DNA of 64,000 bases from Carpediemonas membranifera (GCA_019828565.1 JAHDYR010000015.1:310001-374000), one strand, 5' to 3'. Positions 29,721 through 40,216 are shown, counted from the stretch's first letter. A program made the numbers and translations. The notes: generated by a model not told the origin, from the sequence alone.

Positions 29721-29742
29721 TGTTGCGCAGTGTAAACACATT
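29721..29742 (+). repeat. 22-bp direct repeat, left copy
   Basis: Identical to 30574-30595 (tgttgcgcagtgtaaacacatt). The pair brackets the Fanzor/TnpB-like remnant. Confidence 0.9.
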
Positions 29743-29800
29743 TTTCGAACCTCCAAGACAGGGCCTGAAAGGAACGATCAAAGTGCCAAACTGCACAACA

Positions 29801-30595
29801 TCATCCGTCCGTAGACGAATGTTGGCGGTTAGCCAATTGATGATACTGGAATGATGTTGGAAGGCGCGGGATAGATGTGCGACTGAACGGAGAGCCACTG
29901 AGCTCATCTTCCGTGGCAAGAGAACGCCACAGGATGTTCTCTGCAGCACTCTTGTCCCGCTGATCAACATTCAGAGCATCAGGAACTGTTGCGCGCCACT
30001 GAGCACCACGGCACTGTGGATTTTCGCAGAGCATCACACGATGTGGGTGAACGTGCTGGTCATCACGCGGACGAACTCGCTTGTAGGGGGCGTGGCAGTG
30101 AGGGCAGACGGCGGTGGTGCGATCCTCGTTAACTATGTTAAGATCGACGACAATGTTATACCTCTTGAGAAGGCGTACTATCTCTCTCGCGAACTTTCGA
30201 TATGGCGCGCAAGGAATGAACCACAGCTTCACAGAGTTGGCGTATCGGATGAACCACTTCCGGAGACTGGGACTCACTCCATGCGACTCCGCACGACCTT
30301 CGAGCTACGCGACCAGATCCTTAGTGGTAGTCTCCCGCCACATCGGCAGAGTGTCGAGCGACTGCACGATGGCCGCGTAGGCCTGACCCGGATGACCGCC
30401 GCGTACATGAGTGAGCAGTCCTTTGTGGAAGTCGGCGTCATGTAGGGGGAGTTGCCGGCGCTGCGCATAGCATTCAACCGCGAGCCGGGCCACGAAGAAG
30501 ACGCTTTGTGGAAGCCCTGGAGAAGACGATCTCCCTACCGACTTAAGACGTGAGTAGGAGGGAGACAGGGCAGTGTTGCGCAGTGTAAACACATT
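29801..30595 (-). pseudogene. Decayed Fanzor/TnpB (IS605 OrfB-like) transposase, C-terminal part
   Basis: Reading the minus strand from 30595, one frame runs to 29801 with a single in-frame TAG at 30307-30305 and no suitable ATG. The C-terminal half carries the features of TnpB/Fanzor proteins: a VVDLNIVNEDRTT strand, then a four-Cys zinc ribbon (CPHC ... CENPQC) and RDKSAAENIL, the RuvC-III-type RDxNAAxNI motif with its catalytic Asp. The N-terminal half of the family (about 200 residues, with RuvC I) is missing, so it is an inactive fragment of about 0.87 kb between 22-bp direct repeats. It could also be a related zinc-ribbon transposase; the combination of ribbon and RDxxAAxNI is the basis for the call. 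Confidence 0.62.
30574..30595 (+). repeat. 22-bp direct repeat, right copy
   Basis: Pair of 29721-29742. Either a long target duplication or the ends of the mobile unit. Confidence 0.9.
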
Positions 30596-30654
30596 GTTTG
30601 TGTGCCCAATGCCCAAAAGTGCGGCTTCACCGTGTCGGCGCATCTAACAAGACA

Positions 30655-31656
30655 ATGGCCAAGGTTGATGCTCAAACCAGCGAAGTCACTAACAAATGGT
30701 TCGCTGAAGATGTGGTGTTCTTTTCTGGCTTGTGCAATATGATCTCACAGCGTTATTCCACTTCGAAGACGATTATGAGCTTCCCGATGAAGAAGGCCGA
30801 AAAGATCGAGCTCAAGAGAGGCTCCATGGCCGCCCAGCTCTCCATCGAGCCCAAGTTCCCCACCGCCGGCCTCACTTTGAGCAACGTGGCTGAAGCCCGA
30901 CCGGCAGCCATGAAGACGCTCAAGCCGGCCGCCAAGAAGCACGAGACTGCAGCTCCAGTGGCCCCGCTTCCTCCAGCTCCCCAGGAGCCCAAGGACCGGA
31001 AGGGGAAGAACCTGGACAGTAAGAGACAGCGCAAGAAGGAGGTGGCGAAGGAAAAGGCGAAGGGCGACGCCAAGGAGAAGCCCGACAAGGCTTCCAAGCG
31101 GCCCGAGGCCAAGAAGGCTACTAAGCCCGCACATGAGCCCGAGACCAAGCGGGTCGAGCAGACGGAGGAGGCTGGTCCCGGTCCCGTGGACGACGACAGC
31201 GGCATCCTCATCCCAGAGGTGACCAAGCTGAAGCGGGTCCAGCGGCACCAGAAGAAGGACAACGCGGCGACCGAGCTGGCCAAGCTGTCGGCCCAGAAGC
31301 AGCTCCTGGACAAGATGAAGGGGTCCAAGCGGCAGACGGCAGAGCACAACCTCGAGATGGAGAAGGCCGCGCGGCGTCTGTCCGGTGCTAAAGTGCACGA
31401 CGACGAGACCCGTCTGAAGGCCAGCCTCAAGCGAGACCAGGCACGGAAGCGGAAGGCGACGCAGTCCTGGAACGAGCGGGAGAAGGCGGAGGCGGAGGCC
31501 CAGCTGGGCAAACGGCCGAAGAAGGAGGCTGTCCGCAAGAACCAGGTGGCCGAGCCGGAGGAGGAGGCCCCGAGGATGACGCGGCGGGCAGCGAAAGAGC
31601 GGAAGGGCTTCGAGGGGGGCAAGGGACGGCAGCGGAAACTCATCAACAAGAAGTAA
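30655..31656 (+). CDS. SURF6/Rrp14 ribosome-biogenesis protein
   Basis: A 333-residue, highly basic protein. The N terminus has EDVVFFSGLCNMISQRYS, matching the Rrp14 N-terminal FF-LL-LIP-KYY motif. The C terminus DETRLKASLKRDQARKRKATQSWNER followed by KERKGFEG matches the SURF6 domain (DExxLKxxLKRKExKKxKSxKxWxER...RxGFEG). The middle is Lys/Ala/Pro-rich and disordered. SURF6/Rrp14 acts in the nucleolus in pre-rRNA processing of both subunits. ATG 30655 is the first in frame. The stop codon is part of AGTAAAC. Confidence 0.82.
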   Translation: MAKVDAQTSEVTNKWFAEDVVFFSGLCNMISQRYSTSKTIMSFPMKKAEKIELKRGSMAAQLSIEPKFPTAGLTLSNVAEARPAAMKTLKPAAKKHETAAPVAPLPPAPQEPKDRKGKNLDSKRQRKKEVAKEKAKGDAKEKPDKASKRPEAKKATKPAHEPETKRVEQTEEAGPGPVDDDSGILIPEVTKLKRVQRHQKKDNAATELAKLSAQKQLLDKMKGSKRQTAEHNLEMEKAARRLSGAKVHDDETRLKASLKRDQARKRKATQSWNEREKAEAEAQLGKRPKKEAVRKNQVAEPEEEAPRMTRRAAKERKGFEGGKGRQRKLINKK

Positions 31657-31658
31657 AC
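31652..31658 (+). promoter_or_regulatory. Poly(A) signal AGTAAAC overlapping the SURF6 stop
   Basis: TAA at 31654-31656 lies inside the heptamer. Confidence 0.6.
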
Positions 31659-31874
31659 ATCGGATCGGATGGTGACTCGGGTGCATGGTGCGAGGGGAAG
31701 GCGGGTCTGGTCGCCGGAAGCGGCGGAACAGTTCCCTACTGTTTCGACCTTATTGAGTGACTGATACCAGCCGGGCAGGGGTGGCCCAAGATCCATCTCA
31801 TTGCGACGCTTCGTTCGACATTGACCCAAACCTGCGAACTGCGGATAAATCCCTCGAGGTGATTTGAGTCACCC

Positions 31875-32388
31875 CTGTCCGCTCACATCCGATTCGTCAT
31901 TTTGGGGGTCGCGCCACATCTCGACTCTGAAAGAACTGCGAGGGCAGGCCGGGAGGCCTTACAGCATAATCGGCCTGGGTCGGTCAGACTCTATGTCAAC
32001 CCGGACTCCATCAGTCAACATGGCGCGTGAATGCATGCTTTGGAGCCCATTCCGAAGCTATATCGACCATCAATTTGGTGGGCGACATGTTCACCTGCCC
32101 TTCGAAATCCTCTCGAGACTGCGGGTCCGAAGCTGAGCGATGCCGTCACCTCGACTACAACCATCGAATCGCTGTCGCTCTGCCATAATGCTTGTATAGC
32201 CCTCTAACATCTGGATCCGGGCTTTTACCAGCGGGCGCACACTGGCAGTATGCGTTTGGAGTCGGCCCAAACTTCGATCTCGACCGACATCGAACATGGC
32301 GAATAGAGGTCGGAGAGGGCTGAAACTCACACCATTACACTGTACGAGAAGCTCATACAGGATGGCTGACCCATCTTAGTCTTTAAAC
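31875..32388 (+). repeat. Interspersed repeat R1, copy 2
   Basis: Second copy of the 6179-6691 repeat, same orientation, about 96% identical, with a 2-bp insertion (gactctatgtca versus gactctgtca). Flanks differ between the copies, which fixes the repeat ends. Confidence 0.85.
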
Positions 32389-33725
32389 TCCCAACCGTAA
32401 TTTCTGGTGTCGCCGAAAATGACGACTCAGGATGACTCGATCCACCCTCAGTCCGCACCCAGTGGCATCACCACAGCAAGAAGGCCTGGATAGAGTGCAA
32501 TTGCCCCACCCGCAGCCTTGAACACAACGTCCACCAGACCACCGTCCTCGAGATGGCCGCGCAGAATACGCCATCATTTTTCTTAAGATCCTGGTTGACG
32601 CAAGCAAGGGCCTGGACACGAACTGGACCCCTGCATCGTTCACGTTTGATCATTATCTCACCTTGATTCAGGGCAACTTCAGAGTGAGGAGGAGCTTCAG
32701 GGCTGGTGGATCCGCTGGACCCCGTCCCAGACAGTCCCAGTAACCACTCAGTCGCCTGACCAGTGGGAGCCTTCTGGCTGACTGCCCAGTTCTTGGTCTG
32801 TAATTTTTTTTCGCACATTCCTTCGCGAGCTCGAATAATCGTTCTCCAAGCACCTCTGCTGCTATATTTGTGTAGGATGCACATTTAAGACATATAGATC
32901 ACGGTTCCTCGCTTTCGCTCTCTCAGTTTCGGTCACTTCTTCGTGCCGAACTAAACAACATCAATCAGGTGCTCCGACGGGACCCTGGAGCGGCAACAAG
33001 GTAAGTCCGCCACCATCAAATGATGTCAAAATCCTAGCTGTGCGCCACGGCGTCTTCGGACCCGTGGTATTGCATTGGCCTCTGGCCCTTGCTGCACACC
33101 GGGACATCCGCGCCACCTTACACGGCGCGGAACCCGGCTTCTAGCTAGGAGCGCGCGGGCGGTGTGTGACTGCCGCGCGGACATCAGATGGACCTGGGAC
33201 AGTGAGCCTGGATGATACACTTGGACGACCCAGCAGCTGCTGGCGGTTGGCGAGTGTATGCGGGAGGGCAAACCCGCGGCGTGGAGCCCCATCTGTGAGT
33301 CACACCCTTGGGGGTCATTTTCGTCCGAAAATTCCATTTGCCAGAATTGCCCTCTTTGCCAGCAATGGCCTCAGCTCTGCCACCCCCAACACACAACGAG
33401 ATGCGCTCACCAACAGGTCATCCGCCAGTTTATTACCCACAAGAGACACTAGCCCCCCACGGGAGATCCAGAGTTCTCGTAAATATCCATAGGGCATGAC
33501 CCTTCCTCTCCTGTGTCCAGGCGTGGACCGGTGGAGACTGCCCTTCTCGTAATATGCAAGACACCGCCCGAACGGGTACGGGCCCTGTCGGGTCTCGAAC
33601 GACGAACAAAGGACGTGCGAGCGACACCAGATGAAGTGGGCAGCGCAATACAGCTCGAGAGTGTGTCTGGAATGGGTTCTCGGACCAGGAATCGTGGTCA
33701 AAACTGACAAAACATTTCGCAAGCG
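32389..33725. other. 1.3-kb intergenic region without a recognisable gene
   Basis: Open frames up to about 150 codons exist on both strands but have no ATG-anchored conserved content. Together with R1 this makes a 2-kb gene-free stretch, unusual for this contig, and may be old mobile DNA. Confidence 0.4.
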
Positions 33726-35966
33726 ATGGCTAACATACCGCTGGGCCATTCTGGGGCACAAGACCCGCTTGTATCAGTACAGTTCAGGAACACAGACACC
33801 GTATCACACATCGACACACCATCCGACAGCGAACAAGCCCGCAAAGCCAATGAATTACGTGTTTTCCTCAACGAGTTGTGTTGCCGCCTGTATGAGATGG
33901 CGCCAAGCTCGCCATATGATGTATCTGCGATTGTGGACCACCGCAACCTCGTCCCCAACGAGTTCTCGGCCGAACGAGCCTGGAACCTGTTGAACCCCGT
34001 TCTCGGCAACATACGGGCCGCCCTCGACGACTCTGTCACCCTATACGAAAGCTCGCCCTTCGGTAGGCGGAATTCATCACCGCCCATCACGCCGCCCCGG
34101 CACAACAGCTCGCTGGACGTCCCAATCGTCATATACGACAACTCTCCCTTCGGCATGCCCAATTCATCCCCACAGATCACTCCTCCCCGTCGCATCGTGG
34201 AGCGACTGACCCCCGCGAAGGAGCCCGACCTTCTCGACTCTCACGACCGGCAGGCCAGGGCTGTGATCAATCGATTGACCAAGACCGAGCTGCAGAAGAT
34301 CAAGCTGAGCTCGCACATGGGGCGGGTGGAGCAGACGAAGGTAGCCCGTAACGAAGTCAGGGAGAGACTCCGGGCAACAGCGGAGGCGAAACAGCAGAAG
34401 GCCGCACAGCAGCACGAGGCCGAGCTCGAGCAGATCAAGGCGCGGGCGGAGACCACCACTGCCCGGGTACACACCGTCACACAGGGGAAGACGCGGCGCC
34501 GCAGTGAGACTGAGAGCAATGCGACTCTCACAGCACTGCTCCCCAAGCACTCGAGTTCGAAGCTGAGGAAGGCGATGGCCAACGCCATGCCGCAGCTCCA
34601 GCCGCTGTCCACGCCCATCACGCAGGAGGACACGTCCCGCGACAGGAAGCTGTCCACGGCCCTCAGCGCCGCCCTCGGCCCCATGGACGTCGGGCCCTTT
34701 GACCCGCTCCCCGCCACGCCACCAGCGGCCCCAGTGGACGATGCAGTGGTCGCCGCCCTCGCCCGGGCGCCAGCCAACTCGGACCACGGTCCGCACGTCT
34801 ACCGGCTCATGTGTAGGGCCTTGAGAGTCGTCACGGCCCCCGTCGCCGTCCGGGCAGTGTGCGCCATGTTCGCGGGGGCCGGGGAGAGCGTGGGGGTCGT
34901 GGCCAGGGCATGCGAACACGTTGCCCTCGTCCCGATACTGTCCAAGGCGGTCGACCTCTACCTGCCCCCGGCCCACAGAGCTGTTGGGAGCGCGCTCCGG
35001 TTCCTCGCCGCGTGCATCGACCAGTCCCCGCTCCAGGCCAAGCTTCTCATGGCCAGACTCGTTTCCCGGTCCAACATCCCTTTGCTAGCCTCAGAGGCTA
35101 TCAACATCGGGCTCCGAGACCTCGACGACACCTCAGGCCATGACCTGGTCGCCGTGGCCTCTGTACTGGCCGCCATCCTGCCCGCGGACCCCAATCCCAC
35201 CATGAGCCACAAGACGGTACTTGAGACCATCGTGCCGAGCGTGTCGATCAGCATCAGCACGGTGGTGGCCCGGACCCCGGAGAGGTACGGCCCCGTCGTC
35301 CTCACCCCGACCGAGACGGCCGTCGTCGGGTCCCTCTTGGACATCCTGCTGAGCGCGGTGTTCTTCGACAAGGAGTCGTTTGTCTCTGTCATCAACAGGG
35401 CGAACGTGGCGTTCCTAGACATCCTGCGGCACATCACCGCCGTCCTCCTCGCCTCAGACAGGGTCCTGGCCCACCGGCTGACGTGGGCAAGCACGCTGCT
35501 GGTCGGATGCATCGTCTCGAGGTCTCCGCTGAACGGCGTCGTCATGACCGGCGAGGTCCCGATCCTCTCACGGATCACCTCACTACCGGCCAACGCGTTC
35601 CTGAGGCCCGATCTGGCCGAGGTGTTCATCCCGACTCTCCTGGCCGCCGTGCTCGGTGACCCCGGGAGTCACGTGCTCGCAGTGATTAATTCAAAACTGG
35701 ACCTTCGCTGTCTCCTGACGTATTTAGACACGGCCATATCTACGCTGCAGCAGGCCGGCTTGGGGATGCTCCTGGAGGGCCGAGGCACAGTCACGGGGGA
35801 CGCGAGCATCGCCATGATCAAGGGCATCATACACGACGCCTTCCCGCCAGCAGACAGCTGGTGTTACACCGACCACCGCTATCTGCTGTGGCACCGTGTT
35901 GCCCCGGCCTCGTGGAACTTTCTCAGGGATAAGATCCTCGCATTCCAGATGAGTGGAGATGAGTGA
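33726..35966 (+). CDS. Unknown protein: disordered N terminus, coiled coil, helical-repeat C terminus
   Basis: A 746-residue protein from ATG 33726. Residues about 95-150 contain two similar segments of the form SSPFGRRNSSPPITPPR / NSPFGMPNSSPQITPPR. Residues about 180-265 are a basic coiled coil (RERLRATAEAKQQKAAQQHEAELEQ). The remaining 430 residues are Ala/Leu/Val-rich helices with the look of an ARM/HEAT solenoid. The order coiled coil plus solenoid vaguely recalls SCAPER, but I cannot support that name. No catalytic motif seen. Confidence 0.75.
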   Translation: MANIPLGHSGAQDPLVSVQFRNTDTVSHIDTPSDSEQARKANELRVFLNELCCRLYEMAPSSPYDVSAIVDHRNLVPNEFSAERAWNLLNPVLGNIRAALDDSVTLYESSPFGRRNSSPPITPPRHNSSLDVPIVIYDNSPFGMPNSSPQITPPRRIVERLTPAKEPDLLDSHDRQARAVINRLTKTELQKIKLSSHMGRVEQTKVARNEVRERLRATAEAKQQKAAQQHEAELEQIKARAETTTARVHTVTQGKTRRRSETESNATLTALLPKHSSSKLRKAMANAMPQLQPLSTPITQEDTSRDRKLSTALSAALGPMDVGPFDPLPATPPAAPVDDAVVAALARAPANSDHGPHVYRLMCRALRVVTAPVAVRAVCAMFAGAGESVGVVARACEHVALVPILSKAVDLYLPPAHRAVGSALRFLAACIDQSPLQAKLLMARLVSRSNIPLLASEAINIGLRDLDDTSGHDLVAVASVLAAILPADPNPTMSHKTVLETIVPSVSISISTVVARTPERYGPVVLTPTETAVVGSLLDILLSAVFFDKESFVSVINRANVAFLDILRHITAVLLASDRVLAHRLTWASTLLVGCIVSRSPLNGVVMTGEVPILSRITSLPANAFLRPDLAEVFIPTLLAAVLGDPGSHVLAVINSKLDLRCLLTYLDTAISTLQQAGLGMLLEGRGTVTGDASIAMIKGIIHDAFPPADSWCYTDHRYLLWHRVAPASWNFLRDKILAFQMSGDE

Positions 35967-36852
35967 GCTGGCTGTTTATAAAGTTATCTCTTTTCCAAAC
36001 TCGCCAATACACCGAGATGTTGGGAGGCGGACCCAGTGTGACGAAACCAGGGCTGGGCTGTTGGTGTGAGAGGGTAAACGTATATAGGGAAACCCCCCTC
36101 TGGCGAATGTGCCAATTCTGTCTCATATTAGGCCCACAGGAGACATCCTGCTGAGGTCGACATCGAGCGACGACACCGCACTCGTTGTAGTTTCCTGGGG
36201 TTGCTCGGGAGGTTATCAATCTCCAGAACTCGCTGCCCAGAAGATCCTGATGATCTCTTTTTTTTCCCGGCGTGCAGGAAAAAATGCGACAATTTTTTGC
36301 AAGAAAAAAACGCTTGATGAAAGACATCTTATCGAAAAAGCTGCTCTCGATGCCATGAGAACCTTTTAACCACAAAATGGTTGTCGCCAATCGATTGCTA
36401 TACCATGCGTCGCCTAGGAAGCTTCCCGAATGTTTTACCGTTGGGTAGTGCTCAAAGCGGCGCGATAACTCCAGATAACAACATCAAGACGCTCAAACAG
36501 CGATAGACGATAAACACATCCATTCTGCGCCTTAGCATATCCGTGCTAAGCGTCCTTCTTGATTGTGCTGATCATGACGCTTCCCCTGAAGCGACGGCGT
36601 GTTGGCGCTAGATATCGTTAGATGGGTAACAGCTGGAAGCGATGGTCCGCCAAGCACTGTGTGGACATCACTCATGTTGTCTCCTGAACACCCGCCTCAT
36701 TCACGCCAGACTCCCCCGCCTCTGGGGGATTATCGGGCCTGTAGTTTCCCGTTCACCACCGGGCGACGATAACATGATCTCTGATATGTCCGATTTGGGA
36801 TGGGAGATAAAATCATTTGGCGAATCGCCGCACACGTTTCGAGAAGCTGACA
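35967..36852. other. 886-bp intergenic region
   Basis: Contains A-tract sequence including gcaagaaaaaa at 36299-36309, the same 11-mer found just before the Rab5 and 43313 start codons, but no long open frame follows it. No gene recognised. Confidence 0.4.
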
Positions 36853-37977
36853 ATGATCGCAGAAATTCTGTCTCTTTTCGCTGCGATATTCACTTGGAGC
36901 CCCTCTTTAGTTGCTGCTAGCGCCGTTGACGCGGTCTTCGGCATTATCCTCGTCGCGCTTCACAAATTTATCCTAATACTACTTTACGTGGCCGTTCTCA
37001 GCGTTGTTGTCACTGTGATCTCAATGGCCTATGCATTCGTAATATCTGTCTGTGTTTTCCTCTTTCTTCTTGTTATTATGGCGATGAGCTCGTCACCCGA
37101 AGAAGCGGACATGGTGCCCCCCAACCCGAAGGGCACACCGCTCGTGTGTCTATCCGACGACCAATTCCATGTGACGAAGCGCAAAGAGCTAGTCAGGCAG
37201 GACAACACCTCCGTCACCAAGCCGTTCGAGCATAACGAGGTGTACGCCGGGCGGGTCCTCCCCCTGGACGTCAAGGTCAGGGCCCTCGCCCACATGGTCG
37301 ACACCAGCGACTACGTTCAGGCCGCCGACGACGCCTTGGAGGCTGCCAAGAGACAGCACGAGGCCAACATCACCGGCGTCTGTCGGCTGTACGGCTACTC
37401 GAGAGGCCCCAAGCTTCAGTTTATCTTCAGGGAGCATTCATTTCAGACCATGGAGAGCCTGCTCAAGGGCCGGCTGAAGTTCCACTGGGAGACGAGGCTG
37501 ACCATGGCGAGGGATTTGGCGCATACCATGGCCGCCGCACACGCAAAGGGACTTGTACACGGCGCCATCAACGCGTCGAACGTGTTTGTTTTCCGGAGAC
37601 ACGCCAAGATTGACAACTTTGGGTTGAACAAAGCCACCGACGTCGACGATCTCGTCGCCTACGACATTGAAATGTTCGGCCGTCTTTTGTGGCGTCTGGT
37701 ACACAGGCGGCCGACTCCCTACGACCCTGCCAACATGAGGGGACCCGCCCCGGATGGCTGCCCGGCAGAGCTTGCCGCCGCACTCGTCCTGTGCACCGGT
37801 GTCCATGAGAAGCCCGAGAGCTTTGACTCCATCTGCGACATCCTGGGCGAGCCCCAGCCCGAGCCCCAGCCCGCGTCCATGGTCACCCCGACTCTTGGGT
37901 CGGACGAGGCGAAGCTGATGGACGAGACTGACACAGTGCTTTGGGAGAACTTGTACGGGTCTAATTCTTGGGAGTAA
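36853..37977 (+). CDS. Membrane-anchored pseudokinase
   Basis: A 374-residue protein. Residues 1-80 contain two to three hydrophobic helices (for example IILVALHKFILILLYVAVLSVVVTVI). The remainder is a protein-kinase fold: a C-helix/hinge region (LQFIFREHSFQTMESLL), the catalytic-loop position LVHGAINASNVFVF in place of HRDLKxxN, and IDNFGLNK in place of DFG. Both the catalytic-loop Asp (Ala here) and the DFG Asp (Asn here) are therefore substituted, and no clear VAIK Lys is seen. This predicts a non-catalytic, membrane-tethered scaffold. ATG 36853 is the first in frame. The stop lies in AGTAAAA. Confidence 0.78.
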   Translation: MIAEILSLFAAIFTWSPSLVAASAVDAVFGIILVALHKFILILLYVAVLSVVVTVISMAYAFVISVCVFLFLLVIMAMSSSPEEADMVPPNPKGTPLVCLSDDQFHVTKRKELVRQDNTSVTKPFEHNEVYAGRVLPLDVKVRALAHMVDTSDYVQAADDALEAAKRQHEANITGVCRLYGYSRGPKLQFIFREHSFQTMESLLKGRLKFHWETRLTMARDLAHTMAAAHAKGLVHGAINASNVFVFRRHAKIDNFGLNKATDVDDLVAYDIEMFGRLLWRLVHRRPTPYDPANMRGPAPDGCPAELAAALVLCTGVHEKPESFDSICDILGEPQPEPQPASMVTPTLGSDEAKLMDETDTVLWENLYGSNSWE

Positions 37978-37979
37978 AA
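37973..37979 (+). promoter_or_regulatory. Poly(A) signal AGTAAAA overlapping the pseudokinase stop
   Basis: TAA at 37975-37977. Confidence 0.5.
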
Positions 37980-38194
37980 AAAGTCAAATTGGTTGAGAAA
38001 TGATGGTTGAGACAGCTTGGCCGCATGCTTGGGTCTGCAGCTGGGGCTGGCGATTCCGTCCATCGTCGGGCGCTCTCTTGGCTGACGTGAGAGAGTAGAA
38101 AGGTTCACACGCACCGTGGCGGTGACCTCTGATGCCATTTACATGGGTTACATGAGAAATTTTAACGAGGGAACGAATAACTGCGTCTGCCAAA

Positions 38195-40216
38195 ATGTGG
38201 TCTGGAAACGTCAGTGGGCGCTTCAATTCCACAAATTGGAGCATTGCAACATCACCACAACGTCCTAGTGGCCCTTCAAATGCTCCTCGGTTGATGGAAC
38301 CCGGCAAACCAAAAGATGCTGAGGCTCTTCCTCGACCAGAGTTCCGTCCGCCACCAACGTACCGCCAATCACCATTCAACACGACGCAACACAGCTTTCA
38401 GCAAACGAGGAGCACGACTATGCCATCCCCGTTCTCATACGGCCGCCCTACGATGGTGTCCTCCGCATCCCAGGCGGATCCACCGCCGCCAGAGCAAGAC
38501 TTCATCGCCCAGACACCCACTCGCGTGGAGTGGGAGCGGGATGTTCGCCTAGCACCGTCCCACCCCCCTCCATCTCCCTCCGTCAGCCAGACTGCAAGGC
38601 CCAGCCGCCTGTCGCCCGTGAGGTTTGATTCGACCCTCCAGGCATCCGTCTCCCGCATCGCGCTGTCCCCTCTGCCCATGTCTCCCGCCCCCTCCAGGCA
38701 GAGAGTCAGGGCGACCCAGAGCTCTGTGGGGAGCAGGGCTGGTAGGACGAGGGTGTCAACATCGAGACTGCCGCTCGAAGCAGTGGAATACGAGGACGGG
38801 AGCCCGGCAGGCAACATCGCTGTTCCAAGCCACAAAAACTCCTTTCGTCGGTCTCGAAGCCAAGCCATGAGTTCTGTTCAGGTGGTAACGGTATCGTCAC
38901 CAGCCCCCGCCCCGGCGTCTGAGAGGGGCCCAGTCACAGTGACCACAGAAACTCTTGACAAGTTCTTGCCGGAGAGAGGCCAGGGTCGGGTCACAGTCAC
39001 GACCGAGCGCCCAGACGACCCGATAGAGGTCCGGTCACCCTCCCCGGAGTTCGAGCTCGACGGGTCGCCCCAAGGCACAGTTATGATTGAGTCGATGGGC
39101 GATGACCCGGTCGAGGTGCCGGCCCCGTCCCCGGACTATGAACTGGACGGGTCGACCCGGGGGACAGTGTTGATTGAATCAATGAAGGAGGACCCGCCCC
39201 CAGTCTACCCGGGCTTCGACTTCTCCTACCCACCCTCGCTAGCAGGCCAGCCAAGGCCAGCGACCCTCACGGCCAGGGAGTGGGACGAGCTGATTCTGGT
39301 CGGGCAGTTCCTCACAGCTATACCGGGTCCCCGGCCGATGCTCGATGGGCTGCTCGGTGTCTCCCGGTCGCCTGAGACCAAAGCACCCTCCCACTCGCCC
39401 CGGCGGGAGTCACCCCTGCGGCGATCGATGACCTCTTCCGTGCCCCAGCTCAACTCCCCCATGCTCTCAGTCACAGTCGAGTCGGAGTCTGACTCGGAGC
39501 TGGCCAGTCCCCATGGCCTATCGCCTAGGTCGGCCATCAGGACATCGCCCGTGAGGGAGAGGTCGGCGACCATCTGCACGGCCGATTTGGGCGATGGGCC
39601 GTCCCTGGACCCCGGGCTAGGTCGGTCCTTTTCGTCTCTGAGTACCGTTAGCAACGCAAGCGGCGTCACTGGCCCCGAGGCACCTAGTACGAAGCACACC
39701 AAGCCACCGGCCCCCAAGCCGAAGCCCCGCCTTCCGAGCCGCCTGGTTACCCGCACCGGCAGTGGGCATCGGCCCAACAAGGGCTACACGCCCTTCCACT
39801 CGCCATACCCGGAGGTCTCCGAGCTGGACGACGTCCAGACGGCGATCCAGAGACAGATAGAGGCCAAGCGGAAGCTGACGGCGAGGAAGCGGCCCCCTGA
39901 GCCCCGCGGGATCCCACTGTCCGGGGCTGGTACCGTCGGAAAGCCGTCTCTGGTCGCCCAGGTCAAGCCGATGTCACCACCACCCCAGCTTAAGGTCAAC
40001 CCGCCACCCCAGCCAGCCCGAGACCTCGATAGTCCTATCATTGAGATCGAGGCTGTTGACAGCGACTCGGATACGGCGGTCGAGAAGTCAGGAGCTGGTG
40101 GTGGAGATTTTTCCGGATTTGACGATATGCTACAGGCAGTGGCGATTCATCTTGGGTTGCCGCCCGAGCAGGTGACGGCGGCTGACGTCGAGAGGCTACT
40201 GCAGAGCATGTCCTGA
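38195..40216 (+). CDS. Large disordered Ser/Pro-rich protein of unknown function
   Basis: A 673-residue protein, Ser/Pro/Thr-rich almost throughout. Around residues 280-345 there are two and a half units of a ~31-residue tandem repeat with the core (S/A)PSP(E/D)(F/Y)ELDGS--GTV-IESM. A short amphipathic helix follows (LTAREWDELILVGQFL). The C-terminal ~40 residues are again helical (FDDMLQAVAIHLGLPPEQVTAADVERLL), possibly a small interaction domain. Many SP/TP sites suggest proline-directed phosphorylation. No domain recognised. AGTAAAG follows the stop at 40232. Confidence 0.72.
   Translation: MWSGNVSGRFNSTNWSIATSPQRPSGPSNAPRLMEPGKPKDAEALPRPEFRPPPTYRQSPFNTTQHSFQQTRSTTMPSPFSYGRPTMVSSASQADPPPPEQDFIAQTPTRVEWERDVRLAPSHPPPSPSVSQTARPSRLSPVRFDSTLQASVSRIALSPLPMSPAPSRQRVRATQSSVGSRAGRTRVSTSRLPLEAVEYEDGSPAGNIAVPSHKNSFRRSRSQAMSSVQVVTVSSPAPAPASERGPVTVTTETLDKFLPERGQGRVTVTTERPDDPIEVRSPSPEFELDGSPQGTVMIESMGDDPVEVPAPSPDYELDGSTRGTVLIESMKEDPPPVYPGFDFSYPPSLAGQPRPATLTAREWDELILVGQFLTAIPGPRPMLDGLLGVSRSPETKAPSHSPRRESPLRRSMTSSVPQLNSPMLSVTVESESDSELASPHGLSPRSAIRTSPVRERSATICTADLGDGPSLDPGLGRSFSSLSTVSNASGVTGPEAPSTKHTKPPAPKPKPRLPSRLVTRTGSGHRPNKGYTPFHSPYPEVSELDDVQTAIQRQIEAKRKLTARKRPPEPRGIPLSGAGTVGKPSLVAQVKPMSPPPQLKVNPPPQPARDLDSPIIEIEAVDSDSDTAVEKSGAGGGDFSGFDDMLQAVAIHLGLPPEQVTAADVERLLQSMS

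Noticed and set aside
29801-30277. Treating the Fanzor-like frame as a live gene of its own
   Set aside because: Starts only at GTG, is preceded by an in-frame stop continuing the same frame, and lacks the N-terminal half of the family.
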